NCBI RefSeq assembly: GCF_042752395.1
Contig: NZ_JBHYXZ010000020.1
Location: forward strand, 13,801 to 77,800
Source: Actinosynnema sp042752395
Lineage (GTDB): Bacteria > Actinomycetota > Actinomycetes > Mycobacteriales > Pseudonocardiaceae
DNA: 64,000 bases
Direction of reading: 5' to 3'
The notes under the pieces are model-generated. The model was given only the letters and a program-made list of their open reading frames with translations, had not been told where the DNA came from and made no database searches. Position 1 is the first letter of the stretch; every line of letters begins with the position of its first letter. Below, one piece after another: positions 42,001 to 49,252 of the stretch. Position numbers and translations under genes: made by a program.

Positions 42001-43276
42001 TGGCCGGGAAGTTGTTGCCGCGCGAGAACGAACCGCTGGAGTTGGTGCCCCGGGTGGTCAGCACCCAGTCCGACGGGCGCGGGCGCTCGACCACGACGGG
42101 CGCGGACTTCACCGCGATGTCGTCCACCCAGCCGTTGAACCCGGCCGGACCCCCGGGGTTGTCGTAGGCCAGCAGGATCCGCTTGACCGTCTTGCCCGCG
42201 GCCACCGAGCCGATGACGGACGCCACGCGGTTCCACTGGTTGGTGTAGAGCGACTTCGCCGCGCCCTGGCCGCGCGGTGACAGCTCGAACCCGTGCTGGT
42301 CGCGCGCGCCCAGGTCGCTGAGGTAGGTGCCGTCGGCGAACGCGAGGTCCACCGAGACGAACGTGGCCGGGTAGTTCAGGTCGTCCGTGGTGAACGACGG
42401 GAAGATCAGGTAGGACAGCTCGGTGGTCGGCGTGACCGGGATGTCGACCTCGAAGACCTTGTTGTACGAGTAGCCGCGCCCCTCGGCGACGTGCGTCCCC
42501 TGGTACCGCAACGCCCGCACGCCGGTGAAGCCCGCGCCCGCCTTGGCGTTGTAGCCGCCGTTGGCGCCCTTGCCCGCAGTGGTGCGCATGTGTTGCGCGG
42601 GCGGCGTGGTGGAGCCGTCGGAGAACTGCACCTCGGCGAGCTGGACGAGGTCGACGCCGCCCGCGTTGGCGGTGATGTCGAGCTGGTAGTGCTTGAACGC
42701 CCCGGTGTTCGCGGTGTCGTAGGTCTTGGTCTGGAACCGCTCGGTGAAGACCTCGCCGGCGCGGGCGTCGACCGGCGTCCACGTGCTGCCGTCGTTGGAG
42801 CCGCGCAGGGTCCAGTCCTTCGGGTCGCGCTCGGGCGCGTCGTTGGCCGAGGACAGCGCGTAGCGCTTGACCGCGACCGGCTCGGCGAAGGTGAACCGCA
42901 CCCAGCCGGTGCGGGTGAAGGTGAGCCACTTCGACGCCACGTTGCCGTCGACCAGGTTCTCCTTGACCTCGCCGGACCCGGTGTTCTCCGAGTTGGCGGC
43001 CACGTCGACCACACGGTCGGTGACGTTGCCGGGGATGCCGGTGGAGTCCGAGCCGTTGACGCCGGACGTCCTCGGCGTGCCGTCCGGGCCCGTCTCGACG
43101 GTGTTCACCCACGTCGGCTGGGGCTGCCCGTCCTCGAACGAGGTGGCGAAGAGCGTCTCGCTCACGGCTGGCTCCCCCGGTGCGGCGGTCGCGGACGACC
43201 AGCCTCCCACGCTCCCCACCGCGAGTGCGATGGTCGAGACCACCGCCAGCGATCTCCTGACCCGCATGTGCCCCAT
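39011..43276 (-). CDS. secreted multidomain GH92 alpha-mannosidase
   Basis: The 1421-residue precursor has a signal peptide (to about residue 32), a discoidin/F5-8C-like domain (about 85-215, NLVDGNVASKWLTF), a beta-sandwich module (about 225-390), the GH92 catalytic region (about 400-1120) with GNNFPATAVPHGFNFW, GFWDTYRTTWPAYSLL and the signature GDEDNGEQSAWW, a second discoidin-like domain (about 1150-1275) and a C-terminal repetitive beta-helix-like tail. GH92 enzymes are calcium-dependent exo-mannosidases on alpha-1,2/1,3-mannosides of N-glycans or fungal mannan. It is divergent from a ROK repressor with a LacI-type palindrome between. AAAGGCG stands before the ATG at 43276; ATG 43267 is an alternative. 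Confidence 0.93.
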   Translation of the reverse strand: MGHMRVRRSLAVVSTIALAVGSVGGWSSATAAPGEPAVSETLFATSFEDGQPQPTWVNTVETGPDGTPRTSGVNGSDSTGIPGNVTDRVVDVAANSENTGSGEVKENLVDGNVASKWLTFTRTGWVRFTFAEPVAVKRYALSSANDAPERDPKDWTLRGSNDGSTWTPVDARAGEVFTERFQTKTYDTANTGAFKHYQLDITANAGGVDLVQLAEVQFSDGSTTPPAQHMRTTAGKGANGGYNAKAGAGFTGVRALRYQGTHVAEGRGYSYNKVFEVDIPVTPTTELSYLIFPSFTTDDLNYPATFVSVDLAFADGTYLSDLGARDQHGFELSPRGQGAAKSLYTNQWNRVASVIGSVAAGKTVKRILLAYDNPGGPAGFNGWVDDIAVKSAPVVVERPRPSDWVLTTRGTNSSGSFSRGNNFPATAVPHGFNFWSPMTNAGSISWLYEYAKTNNRDNLPTVQAFTASHEPSPWMGDRQTFQVMPSTGTPTADRAVRALPFKHENETARAHYYGVRFENGMRTEIAPTDHAAVFRFTFVDDTSNLVFDNVNNGGGLTLDPATGVVTGFSDVKSGLSTGATRLFVYGVVDKPVTGSGRLTGVGRDNVAGYFRFDTSGDKTVTMKIATSLLGVDQARRNLELEVSPSDTFESVRDRAQQAWDRVLGVVEVEGATEDQLTTLYSNLYRLYLYPNSGFENTGTADAPRYQYASPVQPAGASTPTRTGAKVVDGKIYVNNGFWDTYRTTWPAYSLLTPTKAAELADGFVQQYRDGGWISRWSSPGYANLMTGTSSDVAFADAFVKGVDLPDAKAAFDAAVKNATVAPPNAGVGRKGLDTSIFTGYTSTATGEGMSWAIEGYVNDYGIANMAKALHERTGDAQYEAAYEYFANRARNYVHMFDPNTGFFQGRNPDGAWRASPEEYDPREWGHDYTETDGWNMAFSVPHDGQGLANLYGGREGLAKKLDEFFATPETAKFPGSYGGVIHEMTEARDVRMGQLGHSNQVSHHIAYMYDYAGQPWKTQEKVREILSRLYLGSEIGQGYPGDEDNGEQSAWWLFSAMGFYPLQMGNDSYAIGSPLFKKLTVHLENGRTLVVNAPANSAGNVYVQSLKVNGKKWDKAHLPHAEIAGGGVLDFEMGSAPSRWATGPDAAPPSLTTGSAPPAPLRDVTLLGTVTGAPAAVVDNTSQTSGALSWLQVDLPSKKESATFYTLTSGKAAGDPSSWVLKGSYDGKTWFTADERSGEAFPWRQQTRAFKIARPGHYQHYRLEFPGSVTVAEVELLAEPYVTCTASVTGEHAGPLRVRSGVTCVDGASVTGPVTVSEGASLYVFGGELGGPVTATGAAAVVLVETSVGGPVNVTGTSGEVSLERVTVDGPVRLVDNKGGTLVAGNTVGGPLSCTGAEPAPVDNGVANQVRGPKTGQCARM

Positions 43277-43329
43277 TGCGCACGCCTTTCACCCGGACAA
43301 CCCGATCTTTAGCGAAGCAAAGGGGTAGC

Positions 43330-43343
43330 TGACATCGTTGTCA
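43330..43343. promoter_or_regulatory. LacI-type operator between GH92 and ROK genes
   Basis: TGACATCGTTGTCA has inverted arms TGACA/TGTCA around TCGT and fits the general LacI-family operator form with a central CG. It is 54 bases upstream of the GH92 start and 69 bases from the ROK gene. Confidence 0.6.
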
Positions 43344-43411
43344 AGTGGGGTCGGGAATCTTGTCCGCAGACCTGTCCGGGTGCTGCTCCGGGCGATCTAC
43401 ACTCACTCGCT

Positions 43412-44590
43412 GTGACGGCCCGGAACCCGCCCCCGGTGGGCACCCCCGCGGGGATGCGCGTGCTGAACCAGCGCGCGGTGCTCGACCGGCTGCGGGACGG
43501 CGGTCCGGCGACCAGGCCGCAGATCGCCCGGGACACCGGGTTGTCCAAGCCGACCGTGGGCCAGGCGCTGCTCGACCTGGAGCAGCACGGCCTGGTCCGG
43601 CCCATCGGCCGCACGTCGGCCGGGCCGGGCCGGTCGGCCGTGGTCTACGAGCCGAACCCCGCCGCCGGGCACGTGCTGGGGGTGGACATCGGCGGGCAGC
43701 GGATCCGGGCGGCGGTGGCGGACCTGGCCGGCTCGGTGATCGCGCGGGTGGACGAGCGCAACCGGTGCCGGTCGGCGACGGCGCTGGTCCGCACGGTGCG
43801 GGAGCTGGCGGAGCGGACCGCGGCCGACGCCGGGCTGTCGCTGGACGACATGGTGGTCAAGGTGGTCGGCACGCCCGGCGTGCCCGACCCGCGCGACCGG
43901 ACCCTGCACCACGCGCCGAACCTGCCCGGCTGGGAGCGGCCCGGCCTGCTGGACGACCTGGAGGCCGCCCTCGGTGCGGACCTGGTGGTGGAGAACGACG
44001 CCAACCTGGCCGCCGTGGGGGAGCAGGCCCAGGGCGCGGCGCGGGGCGCGGACGTGTTCGTGTGCGTCACCGTCGGCACCGGGATCGGCATGGGGATCGT
44101 GGTGGACGGCCGGCTGTTCCGCGGCGCGCACGGCGCGGCGGGCGAGGTCGGGTACCTGCCCTACACCGGCCAGTCCGAGGAGGACGGACGGCAGCGCGGC
44201 CAGGTCGAGGCGGCCGCGGCGGCGGAGTCCGTGGTGGCGCTGGCGAAGCAGCGCGGCCTGCCCGCGCGGTCGGCGCGCGACGTGTTCGCCGCCGCGAAGG
44301 CCGGTGACGGGCGGGCGCTGCTGGCCGTGCGCGACGAGGCCGAGCGGCTGGCGTTCGTGGTCGCGTCGGTGGTGGCGGTGGTCGACCCCGAGCTGGTGGT
44401 GCTCGGCGGCGGCATCGGCAGCAACACCGACCTGTTGCAGGAGCCCCTGGAGGCCGCGCTGCGGCGGATGACGCCGCTCGTGCCGCGGATCGTGGCGGGG
44501 GAGCTGGGCGACGCCGCGGTGCTCGGCGGCGCGATCGAGATCGGGTTGCGGTCGGCGCGCGAGCTGGTGTTCGACCGTCGCGGCACGTGA
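43412..44590 (+). CDS. ROK-family transcriptional repressor
   Basis: The 392-residue protein combines an N-terminal winged helix (NQRAVLDRLRDGGPATRPQIARDTGLSKPTVGQALLDLEQHGLV) with a ROK kinase-like domain that starts VLGVDIGGQRIRAAVADL and has VVENDANLAAVGE and GTGIGMGIVVDG. The ROK zinc motif CxCGxxGC is absent: the expected region reads YLPYTGQSEEDGRQRG. It therefore acts as a sugar-sensing repressor, not a kinase. The GTG start at 43412 has no ribosome site and may be leaderless. It is divergent from the GH92 gene, its likely target, although the palindrome between them looks LacI-like. Confidence 0.88.
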   Translation: MTARNPPPVGTPAGMRVLNQRAVLDRLRDGGPATRPQIARDTGLSKPTVGQALLDLEQHGLVRPIGRTSAGPGRSAVVYEPNPAAGHVLGVDIGGQRIRAAVADLAGSVIARVDERNRCRSATALVRTVRELAERTAADAGLSLDDMVVKVVGTPGVPDPRDRTLHHAPNLPGWERPGLLDDLEAALGADLVVENDANLAAVGEQAQGAARGADVFVCVTVGTGIGMGIVVDGRLFRGAHGAAGEVGYLPYTGQSEEDGRQRGQVEAAAAAESVVALAKQRGLPARSARDVFAAAKAGDGRALLAVRDEAERLAFVVASVVAVVDPELVVLGGGIGSNTDLLQEPLEAALRRMTPLVPRIVAGELGDAAVLGGAIEIGLRSARELVFDRRGT

Positions 44591-44916
44591 CGCAGCGACC
44601 AGTAGTCGAGCGACTCTCACCTGCTGATTCACTCGAAAGTCGTAGGAGCGAACTCGCCGGTAAGGACGTAGCGTGACCGTACCTCCTCCTGGAGGGTGTG
44701 TGTCCTTTCGCAGTGAGAAGGGGAGTCGAGAGGGGAGTACGGGGGACGTGGTCCCCTTTCGACCGTGGCACGGGGCAGGTGCCGCGCCCGCAAACACCTG
44801 CCCCGTGTAACACACATGGGTGCAACTCGCCTGGGCGCGCCGGCAGGTGGCCGAGGTAGCCGTCGAACCGGGGTGGGCTGTCGGTGGTGAAGTCGACCGC
44901 CTGGGCGCAGGCGTGG
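44591..44916. other. intergenic region after the ROK gene
   Basis: Contains a small stem GGGGAC/GTCCCC (44742-44756) followed by TTTC, and the larger hairpin at 44769-44807. A short minus-strand frame (44629-44817) has an internal AGGAGGAGG but no convincing start; I leave it uncalled. Confidence 0.5.
44769..44807. terminator. 13-bp hairpin downstream of the ROK gene
   Basis: CACGGGGCAGGTG (44769-44781) and CACCTGCCCCGTG (44795-44807) are perfectly complementary with a 13-base loop. It lies 179 bases past the ROK stop and is the first strong terminator-like structure for that transcript. Confidence 0.65.
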
Positions 44917-45105
44917 TCACGCTTCCGGCTCTCGCCGTGGTACGGGTGCGCCGTCCGGGCCCACCGCCCGGCCGTGCACGGACTCGCCGCTGCCCGCCCG
45001 CTCGTCCGCGACCGCGCTCGTGCCGGTGGTCGGCAGCGCCAGTGCGGTGAACAGGACCATTGATCGCCTGATTCGCGCGCACATTGCCCCTGGGGCGATC
45101 GCCAT
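44917..45105 (-). CDS. possible small secreted protein (doubtful)
   Basis: A 62-codon frame begins MAIAPGAMCARIRRSMVLFTALALPTTG and continues SAVADERAGSGE, which looks like a signal peptide with cleavage near AVA. The following 30 residues are Gly/Pro/Arg-rich and not recognised. No ribosome site is seen before ATG 45105 or 45084. In a second phase the same strand reads VDFTTDSPPRFDGYLGHLPARPGE just downstream, so a frameshift in a longer gene near the low-quality gap is possible. Upstream lies the scaffold gap. Confidence 0.3.
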   Translation of the reverse strand: MAIAPGAMCARIRRSMVLFTALALPTTGTSAVADERAGSGESVHGRAVGPDGAPVPRREPEA

Positions 45106-45164
45106 TGACGGGAATCCGAGATGAATGCGCGGCGTGAATGCCGCCAGGGGCTGGTTGGGCCGCC

Positions 45165-45300
45165 GGGGGTGTTGGGGGGGGCGGTGCGCCGGCGCCGCGT
45201 TCGCGGGGGCTGGGGGCGGCCCCCGGCCCGGTGTGTNNNNNNNNNNCCGACCTATCGCCGCGCGAGACAGCCCCCCCCCCGAGCCCCCCCCGCGCCCAAA
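45165..45300. other. scaffold gap (ten N at 45237-45246) with poly-G/poly-C flanks
   Basis: Poly-G at 45174-45181 and poly-C at 45270-45279 flank the N block. The content of the gap is unknown. Confidence 0.85.
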
Positions 45301-45322
45301 CCGGCAGGCGGAAGTCACCCCG

Positions 45323-45691
45323 TCAGGCGATCAGGGTGCAGGGCGCGCCCACGCGCTCGAACGTGGAGCCGCCGATGTGCCGCCAGCTCGTCGCGCAGAT
45401 GTAGCCGCCCGCCTGCACGGCCACGTTGCCGTAGTAACGGGTGAAGCTGCCCTGGTTCTGCGTCGGGCCGGTGACCCCGCCGATCTCGTGGAACCCCCAG
45501 TAGGTGCCGCAGGTGTTCGACGCCGTGGCGTAGTTGATGTAACGCGTGCTGCCGCTCGACGTGTATTCCACGAACAGGTAGGTGCAGCCGTTGCTGCTGC
45601 CGTTGCTGGCCAGTGCGGTCGGCTGCGCGACGAACAACAGGCCGGCCGCCGCCACGACAGCGGCGAGCGCGGACGCGATGCGCTTGATCAT
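45323..45691 (-). CDS. small secreted protein, resembles spore-associated protein SapA
   Basis: The 122-residue precursor has a clear signal peptide (MIKRIASALAAVVAAAGLLF, cleavage near ALA at residue 28) and a mature part of about 94 residues rich in Gly, Ser, Thr and aromatic residues, with four Cys (NGCTY, NTCGT, YICAT, APCTL) that could form two disulfides. The pattern GSFTRYYGNVAVQAGGYICATSW recalls the QFTxYAGPV segment of Streptomyces spore-associated proteins of similar length; this is a weak similarity judged by eye. GAGGAG lies seven bases before the ATG. It is a monocistronic minus-strand gene next to a scaffold gap. Confidence 0.75.
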   Translation of the reverse strand: MIKRIASALAAVVAAAGLLFVAQPTALASNGSSNGCTYLFVEYTSSGSTRYINYATASNTCGTYWGFHEIGGVTGPTQNQGSFTRYYGNVAVQAGGYICATSWRHIGGSTFERVGAPCTLIA

Positions 45692-45883
45692 TCATTCTCC
45701 TCGCGACGTGGAGCCCACGAAGAAAAGGCCCCCGAACCTGACCCGCGGTCAGGGGCGCGGCGATGCCGTGCCGAGGTCGAAAGGTAGTGACCGGGAAGAT
45801 GCCGGCGCACGCGGAAAACAACGCTTCAACGTTGAACTACCCGAACAGCGCAAGACCGGGAATGTGTCACCCGGTCAGGGGAT

Positions 45884-46594
45884 TCAGCTCGGGAGGGGAG
45901 CCGCGCCGCGTTCGGCCAGCAGCTCCTTCATGTACGTGCTCTCGCTCGTCTGGGACTTGAGCATGTTGTCCGCGAGCGTGCGCACGACCGACTCGCCGGC
46001 GTGCGCGGCGGCGTACTCCGCCATGGGCGCGCCGCCCTGGTGGTGGCGCAGCATCAGCTGGAGGAAGTACACGTCGAACTCGATGCCGGTGAGCGACCGC
46101 AGCTTGTTCAGCTCCTGCGGCGTCGCCATGCCCGGCATCTCGGCGGCCCCGTCGCCCGACCCGGCCCCGGAGTGGCCCGGGTGGCCGTTCGTGCCGGACC
46201 GGGGCGTCATCCACCACATGTGCCTGCCGTCGGCCGACTGCTCGGGGTAGCCCCAGAGGAACAGCCAGCCCTTCATCCGGCCGACCTGCTCCAGCTGCGT
46301 CGAGGAGATGTCGAACGCGAGCTGCTTGACGGCCGGGTCGGCGGTCTTGTCGCGCGCGATGTTGGCCATCGTCACGCCCTGCAGGTGGTGGGCCGACATG
46401 TCCTGCGTGAACCCGACGTCGACGGAGTCGCGCGGCGGCGGCGCGGCGGTGTCGGAGCCGGGCAGCTTGATCAGCAGCCCGATGGCGGCGCCGAGCAGCA
46501 GGACCGCCACGACCGCGACCGCCACGACGACGGTCTTGGTCGCGGTACCCCCACCGGTGCCGGGGGTGGCGTCCTGCTGCTCGGTGTCGACCAT
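45884..46594 (-). CDS. DUF305 family membrane-anchored protein
   Basis: The 236-residue protein has one N-terminal transmembrane helix (TKTVVVAVAVVAVLLLGAAIG, about 20-41) and an extracytoplasmic domain with two copies of a His/Met-rich helix motif: DMSAHHLQGVTMA and MLRHHQGGAPMAEYA. These duplicated motifs define DUF305, a ferritin-like four-helix fold often found with copper-handling proteins. Met-rich loops (MPGMATPQE, RHMWWM) fit metal binding. Its gene follows the DUF3105 gene by four bases; this pair is common in actinobacteria beside argS. The function is not established. Confidence 0.9.
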   Translation of the reverse strand: MVDTEQQDATPGTGGGTATKTVVVAVAVVAVLLLGAAIGLLIKLPGSDTAAPPPRDSVDVGFTQDMSAHHLQGVTMANIARDKTADPAVKQLAFDISSTQLEQVGRMKGWLFLWGYPEQSADGRHMWWMTPRSGTNGHPGHSGAGSGDGAAEMPGMATPQELNKLRSLTGIEFDVYFLQLMLRHHQGGAPMAEYAAAHAGESVVRTLADNMLKSQTSESTYMKELLAERGAAPLPS

Positions 46595-46598
46595 GGGG

Positions 46599-47438
46599 TC
46601 AGCTGCCGGCCGTGGTGGTGGGGGCCGGCGTGTCGGCGCCGCTCGCGGGCGGCGCGGCGGAGGGGTCGCCGGTCGGCTCGGACGCGTCCGGGGTGCCGCC
46701 GTCCATCGGGATGGCGTCCGCGCCCGGGGCCTCCGCCACGAACGGCGGCGGGTTGGACACGTCGAAGCCGGTCGAGTCGCACGGCGCGCCGACCTCGGGG
46801 TAGGTGTACTGGTTGCGCCGCAGCGACTGGATGAACTGGTCGATGCGCTCGTCGTCGGCGCTCTCCAGCTTGAGCTGGTGGCCCCACGACTGCAGCGAGA
46901 TCGGCTTGTCGAGGCCGGGGTACGGCGACAGCATCGTGAACGGCTTGCCCTCGGCGCGCGACTTCAGCTTCTCCAGCGCGTCACCGGTGACCTGGTCGGG
47001 GTTGTACGTGATCCAGACCGCGCCGTGCTCCAGCGGGTGCACCATGTTCTCGTTGCGCACGGCCTTGTCGTACACCGTGCCGGTGCAGTCGGCCCACACG
47101 TTGTCGTGCGGACCGCCGAAGGGCGGCGACTGGTCGTAGGCGACCCGCTGCGTGGCGTCGACGTGCCGGCCGGCCGAGTACTCGACCTTGACCACGCCTT
47201 CGATCTTGTCCGAGGGGTCCTTGTTCTCCTCGGAGGGAGTCCACTGGGCGAGCGCTTCCTCTTTCGCGTTCTGGTCGGCGATCTGGCTGTACGCGTACCC
47301 GAACACGGTGCCGGCCAGCGCCAGCACAGCCACCACCGCGATGATGGTGCCCCACGGCTTGGGCTTCTTGGCCACCACCGAGGAGCGCGCCGCCGCAACG
47401 CTGGAGCGCGCGGCCTTCGTCTTCTTGCCGCTGGTCAT
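46599..47438 (-). CDS. DUF3105 family membrane-anchored protein
   Basis: The 279-residue protein has a basic cytoplasmic tail (TSGKKTKAARSS), one transmembrane helix (WGTIIAVVAVLALAGTVFGYAY) and an extracytoplasmic DUF3105 domain with the family phrases SPPFGGPHDNVWADCTGTVYDKAVRNENMVHPLEHGAVWITY, here including His residues and Cys that could bind metal, followed by a Pro/Thr-rich tail. I chose the ATG at 47438 (GAGGCGGAC upstream) rather than an earlier in-frame start. The next gene, DUF305, starts four bases after the stop. The pair is divergent from argS, 170 bases away. Confidence 0.9.
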   Translation of the reverse strand: MTSGKKTKAARSSVAAARSSVVAKKPKPWGTIIAVVAVLALAGTVFGYAYSQIADQNAKEEALAQWTPSEENKDPSDKIEGVVKVEYSAGRHVDATQRVAYDQSPPFGGPHDNVWADCTGTVYDKAVRNENMVHPLEHGAVWITYNPDQVTGDALEKLKSRAEGKPFTMLSPYPGLDKPISLQSWGHQLKLESADDERIDQFIQSLRRNQYTYPEVGAPCDSTGFDVSNPPPFVAEAPGADAIPMDGGTPDASEPTGDPSAAPPASGADTPAPTTTAGS

Positions 47439-47608
47439 GTCCGCCTCAGTCTCGTCGTACCCCCATATCGCGGGCCAGTGTAGGGACACCGTGTCTGATC
47501 ACCGTCAACTGCCCGTCACAGCGGGTGGTCACGCGCCGTGGCCGATCCCACTTCGCGGGACGCGCATCCCGGTCGAGACCAGCGGGAACGCTTCCCTAGA
47601 CTTGTCGG

Positions 47609-49252
47609 GTGACTCCCGCTGCGCTCGCTGAACTGGTCCGTGCGACGGCCGTGGACGTGCTGTCCGCCCGCGGCCTCGATACCGCCGCCCTGCCCACAGC
47701 GGTCACGGTCGAGCGCCCCCGCAACCCCGAGCACGGCGACTACGCCACGAACCTCGCCCTCCAGACCGCCAAGAAGGTCGGCGTGCCGCCCCGCGACCTG
47801 GCCGGCTGGCTGGCCGAGGCGCTGACCGGCACCGACGCCATCTCCTCGGTCGAGGTGGCCGGTCCGGGCTTCCTGAACCTGCGGCTCGCCGCCGACGCCC
47901 AGGGCGCGATCGTGCGGGACGTGCTCAAGGCCGGCGAGGCGTACGGCCGCGGCGAGCAGCTCGCCGGCACGCGCATCAACCTGGAGTTCGTCTCGGCGAA
48001 CCCCACCGGCCCCATCCACCTGGGCGGCACCCGCTGGGCCGCGGTCGGCGACGCGCTCGGCCGCATCCTCGCGGCGAACGGCGGCGAGGTCACCCGGGAG
48101 TACTACTTCAACGACGCGGGCGCGCAGATCGACCGGTTCGTCCGGTCCCTGATCGCCGCCGCGAAGGGCGAGCCCGCGCCGGAGGACGGCTACGCGGGCG
48201 GGTACGTGAGCGACATCGCCGCCGAGGTGCTGCGGCAGGAGCCCGGCGCGCTGAGCGCGGAGGACTCGCACGAGGTGTTCCGCCGCATCGGCGTCGGCCT
48301 CATGTTCGAGGAGATCAAGAAGGACCTGCACGACTTCGGCACGGACTTCGACGTCTTCTTCCACGAGGACTCGCTGCACAAGTCCGGCGCGGTCACCAAG
48401 GCCGTCGAGCAGCTCAAGGACTCCGGCGCGCTGTACTTCGAGAACGGCGCCTGGTGGCTGCGGTCCACCGAGTTCGGCGACGACAAGGACCGCGTGGTCA
48501 TCAAGAGCGACGGCGACCCGGCGTACATCGCCGGTGACATCGCGTACCTGGTCGACAAGCGGTCGCGCGGCTTCGACCTCTGCATCTACATGCTCGGCGC
48601 GGACCACCACGGCTACATCGGCAGGCTGAAGGCCGCCGCGTCGGCGCTCGGCGACGACCCGGCGTCGGTCGAGGTGCTGATCGGCCAGATGGTGAACCTG
48701 GTCAGCGACGGCAAGCCGGTGCGGATGAGCAAGCGCGCGGGCACCGTGATCACCATGCAGGACCTGGTGGACGCGGTCGGCGTGGACGCCGCCCGGTACG
48801 CCATGACCCGCTCGTCGGTCGACTCGTCCCTGGACATCGACCTCGACCTGCTGCGCAAGCGCAGCAACGACAACCCCGTCTTCTACGTGCAGTACGCGCA
48901 CGCCCGGCTGTCGTCCGTGCTGCGCAACGCCGCCGACCTGGGCGTCACGCCGGGCGACGCGGCAGACCTGCTCGTGCACGACCGCGAGGGCGACCTGATC
49001 CGCACCCTCGGCGAGTTCCCCCGCGTCGTGGCCACGGCCGGCGAGCTGCGCGAACCGCACCGCGTGGCGCGGTACCTGGAGGAGCTGGCCGGCACCTACC
49101 ACCGGTTCCACGAGGCGTGCCGGGTGCTGCCGCGCGGCGACGAGGAGACGACCGAGCTGCACCGGGCCCGGCTGAGCCTGTGCGCGGCCACGCGCCAGGT
49201 GTTCGCCAACGGCCTCGCGCTGCTGGGCGTGACCGCGCCGGAGCGCATGTGA
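47609..49252 (+). CDS. argS: arginyl-tRNA synthetase
   Basis: The 547-residue class I synthetase charges tRNA-Arg. It has the N-terminal Add-1 domain (PRNPEHGDYATNLAL), the HIGH-type motif GPIHLGG near residue 134-140, the KMSKS-type motif VRMSKRAG (MSKR at 373-376) and the C-terminal anticodon-binding DALR domain (VQYAHARLSSVLRNA onward). TAGACT at 47597-47602 is seven bases before the GTG start, so the mRNA is probably leaderless; the palindrome GGGAACGCTTCCC at 47584 overlaps the promoter. Its stop overlaps the lysA start (TGATG). Confidence 0.96.
   Translation: MTPAALAELVRATAVDVLSARGLDTAALPTAVTVERPRNPEHGDYATNLALQTAKKVGVPPRDLAGWLAEALTGTDAISSVEVAGPGFLNLRLAADAQGAIVRDVLKAGEAYGRGEQLAGTRINLEFVSANPTGPIHLGGTRWAAVGDALGRILAANGGEVTREYYFNDAGAQIDRFVRSLIAAAKGEPAPEDGYAGGYVSDIAAEVLRQEPGALSAEDSHEVFRRIGVGLMFEEIKKDLHDFGTDFDVFFHEDSLHKSGAVTKAVEQLKDSGALYFENGAWWLRSTEFGDDKDRVVIKSDGDPAYIAGDIAYLVDKRSRGFDLCIYMLGADHHGYIGRLKAAASALGDDPASVEVLIGQMVNLVSDGKPVRMSKRAGTVITMQDLVDAVGVDAARYAMTRSSVDSSLDIDLDLLRKRSNDNPVFYVQYAHARLSSVLRNAADLGVTPGDAADLLVHDREGDLIRTLGEFPRVVATAGELREPHRVARYLEELAGTYHRFHEACRVLPRGDEETTELHRARLSLCAATRQVFANGLALLGVTAPERM

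Noticed and set aside
14450..43320. A shared ROK operator: CTTTGCTT near 14452, TTTAGTTGC near 10031 and AAGCAAAG near 43313
   Set aside because: Only seven or eight positions agree and spacing differs, so chance similarity in AT-richer promoter DNA cannot be excluded.
44629..44817. 62-codon minus-strand frame ending VLTGEFAPTTFE, considered as a peptide precursor (lasso-like leader)
   Set aside because: No peptidase, cyclase or other maturation genes nearby, no good start with a ribosome site, and a strong hairpin within the frame.
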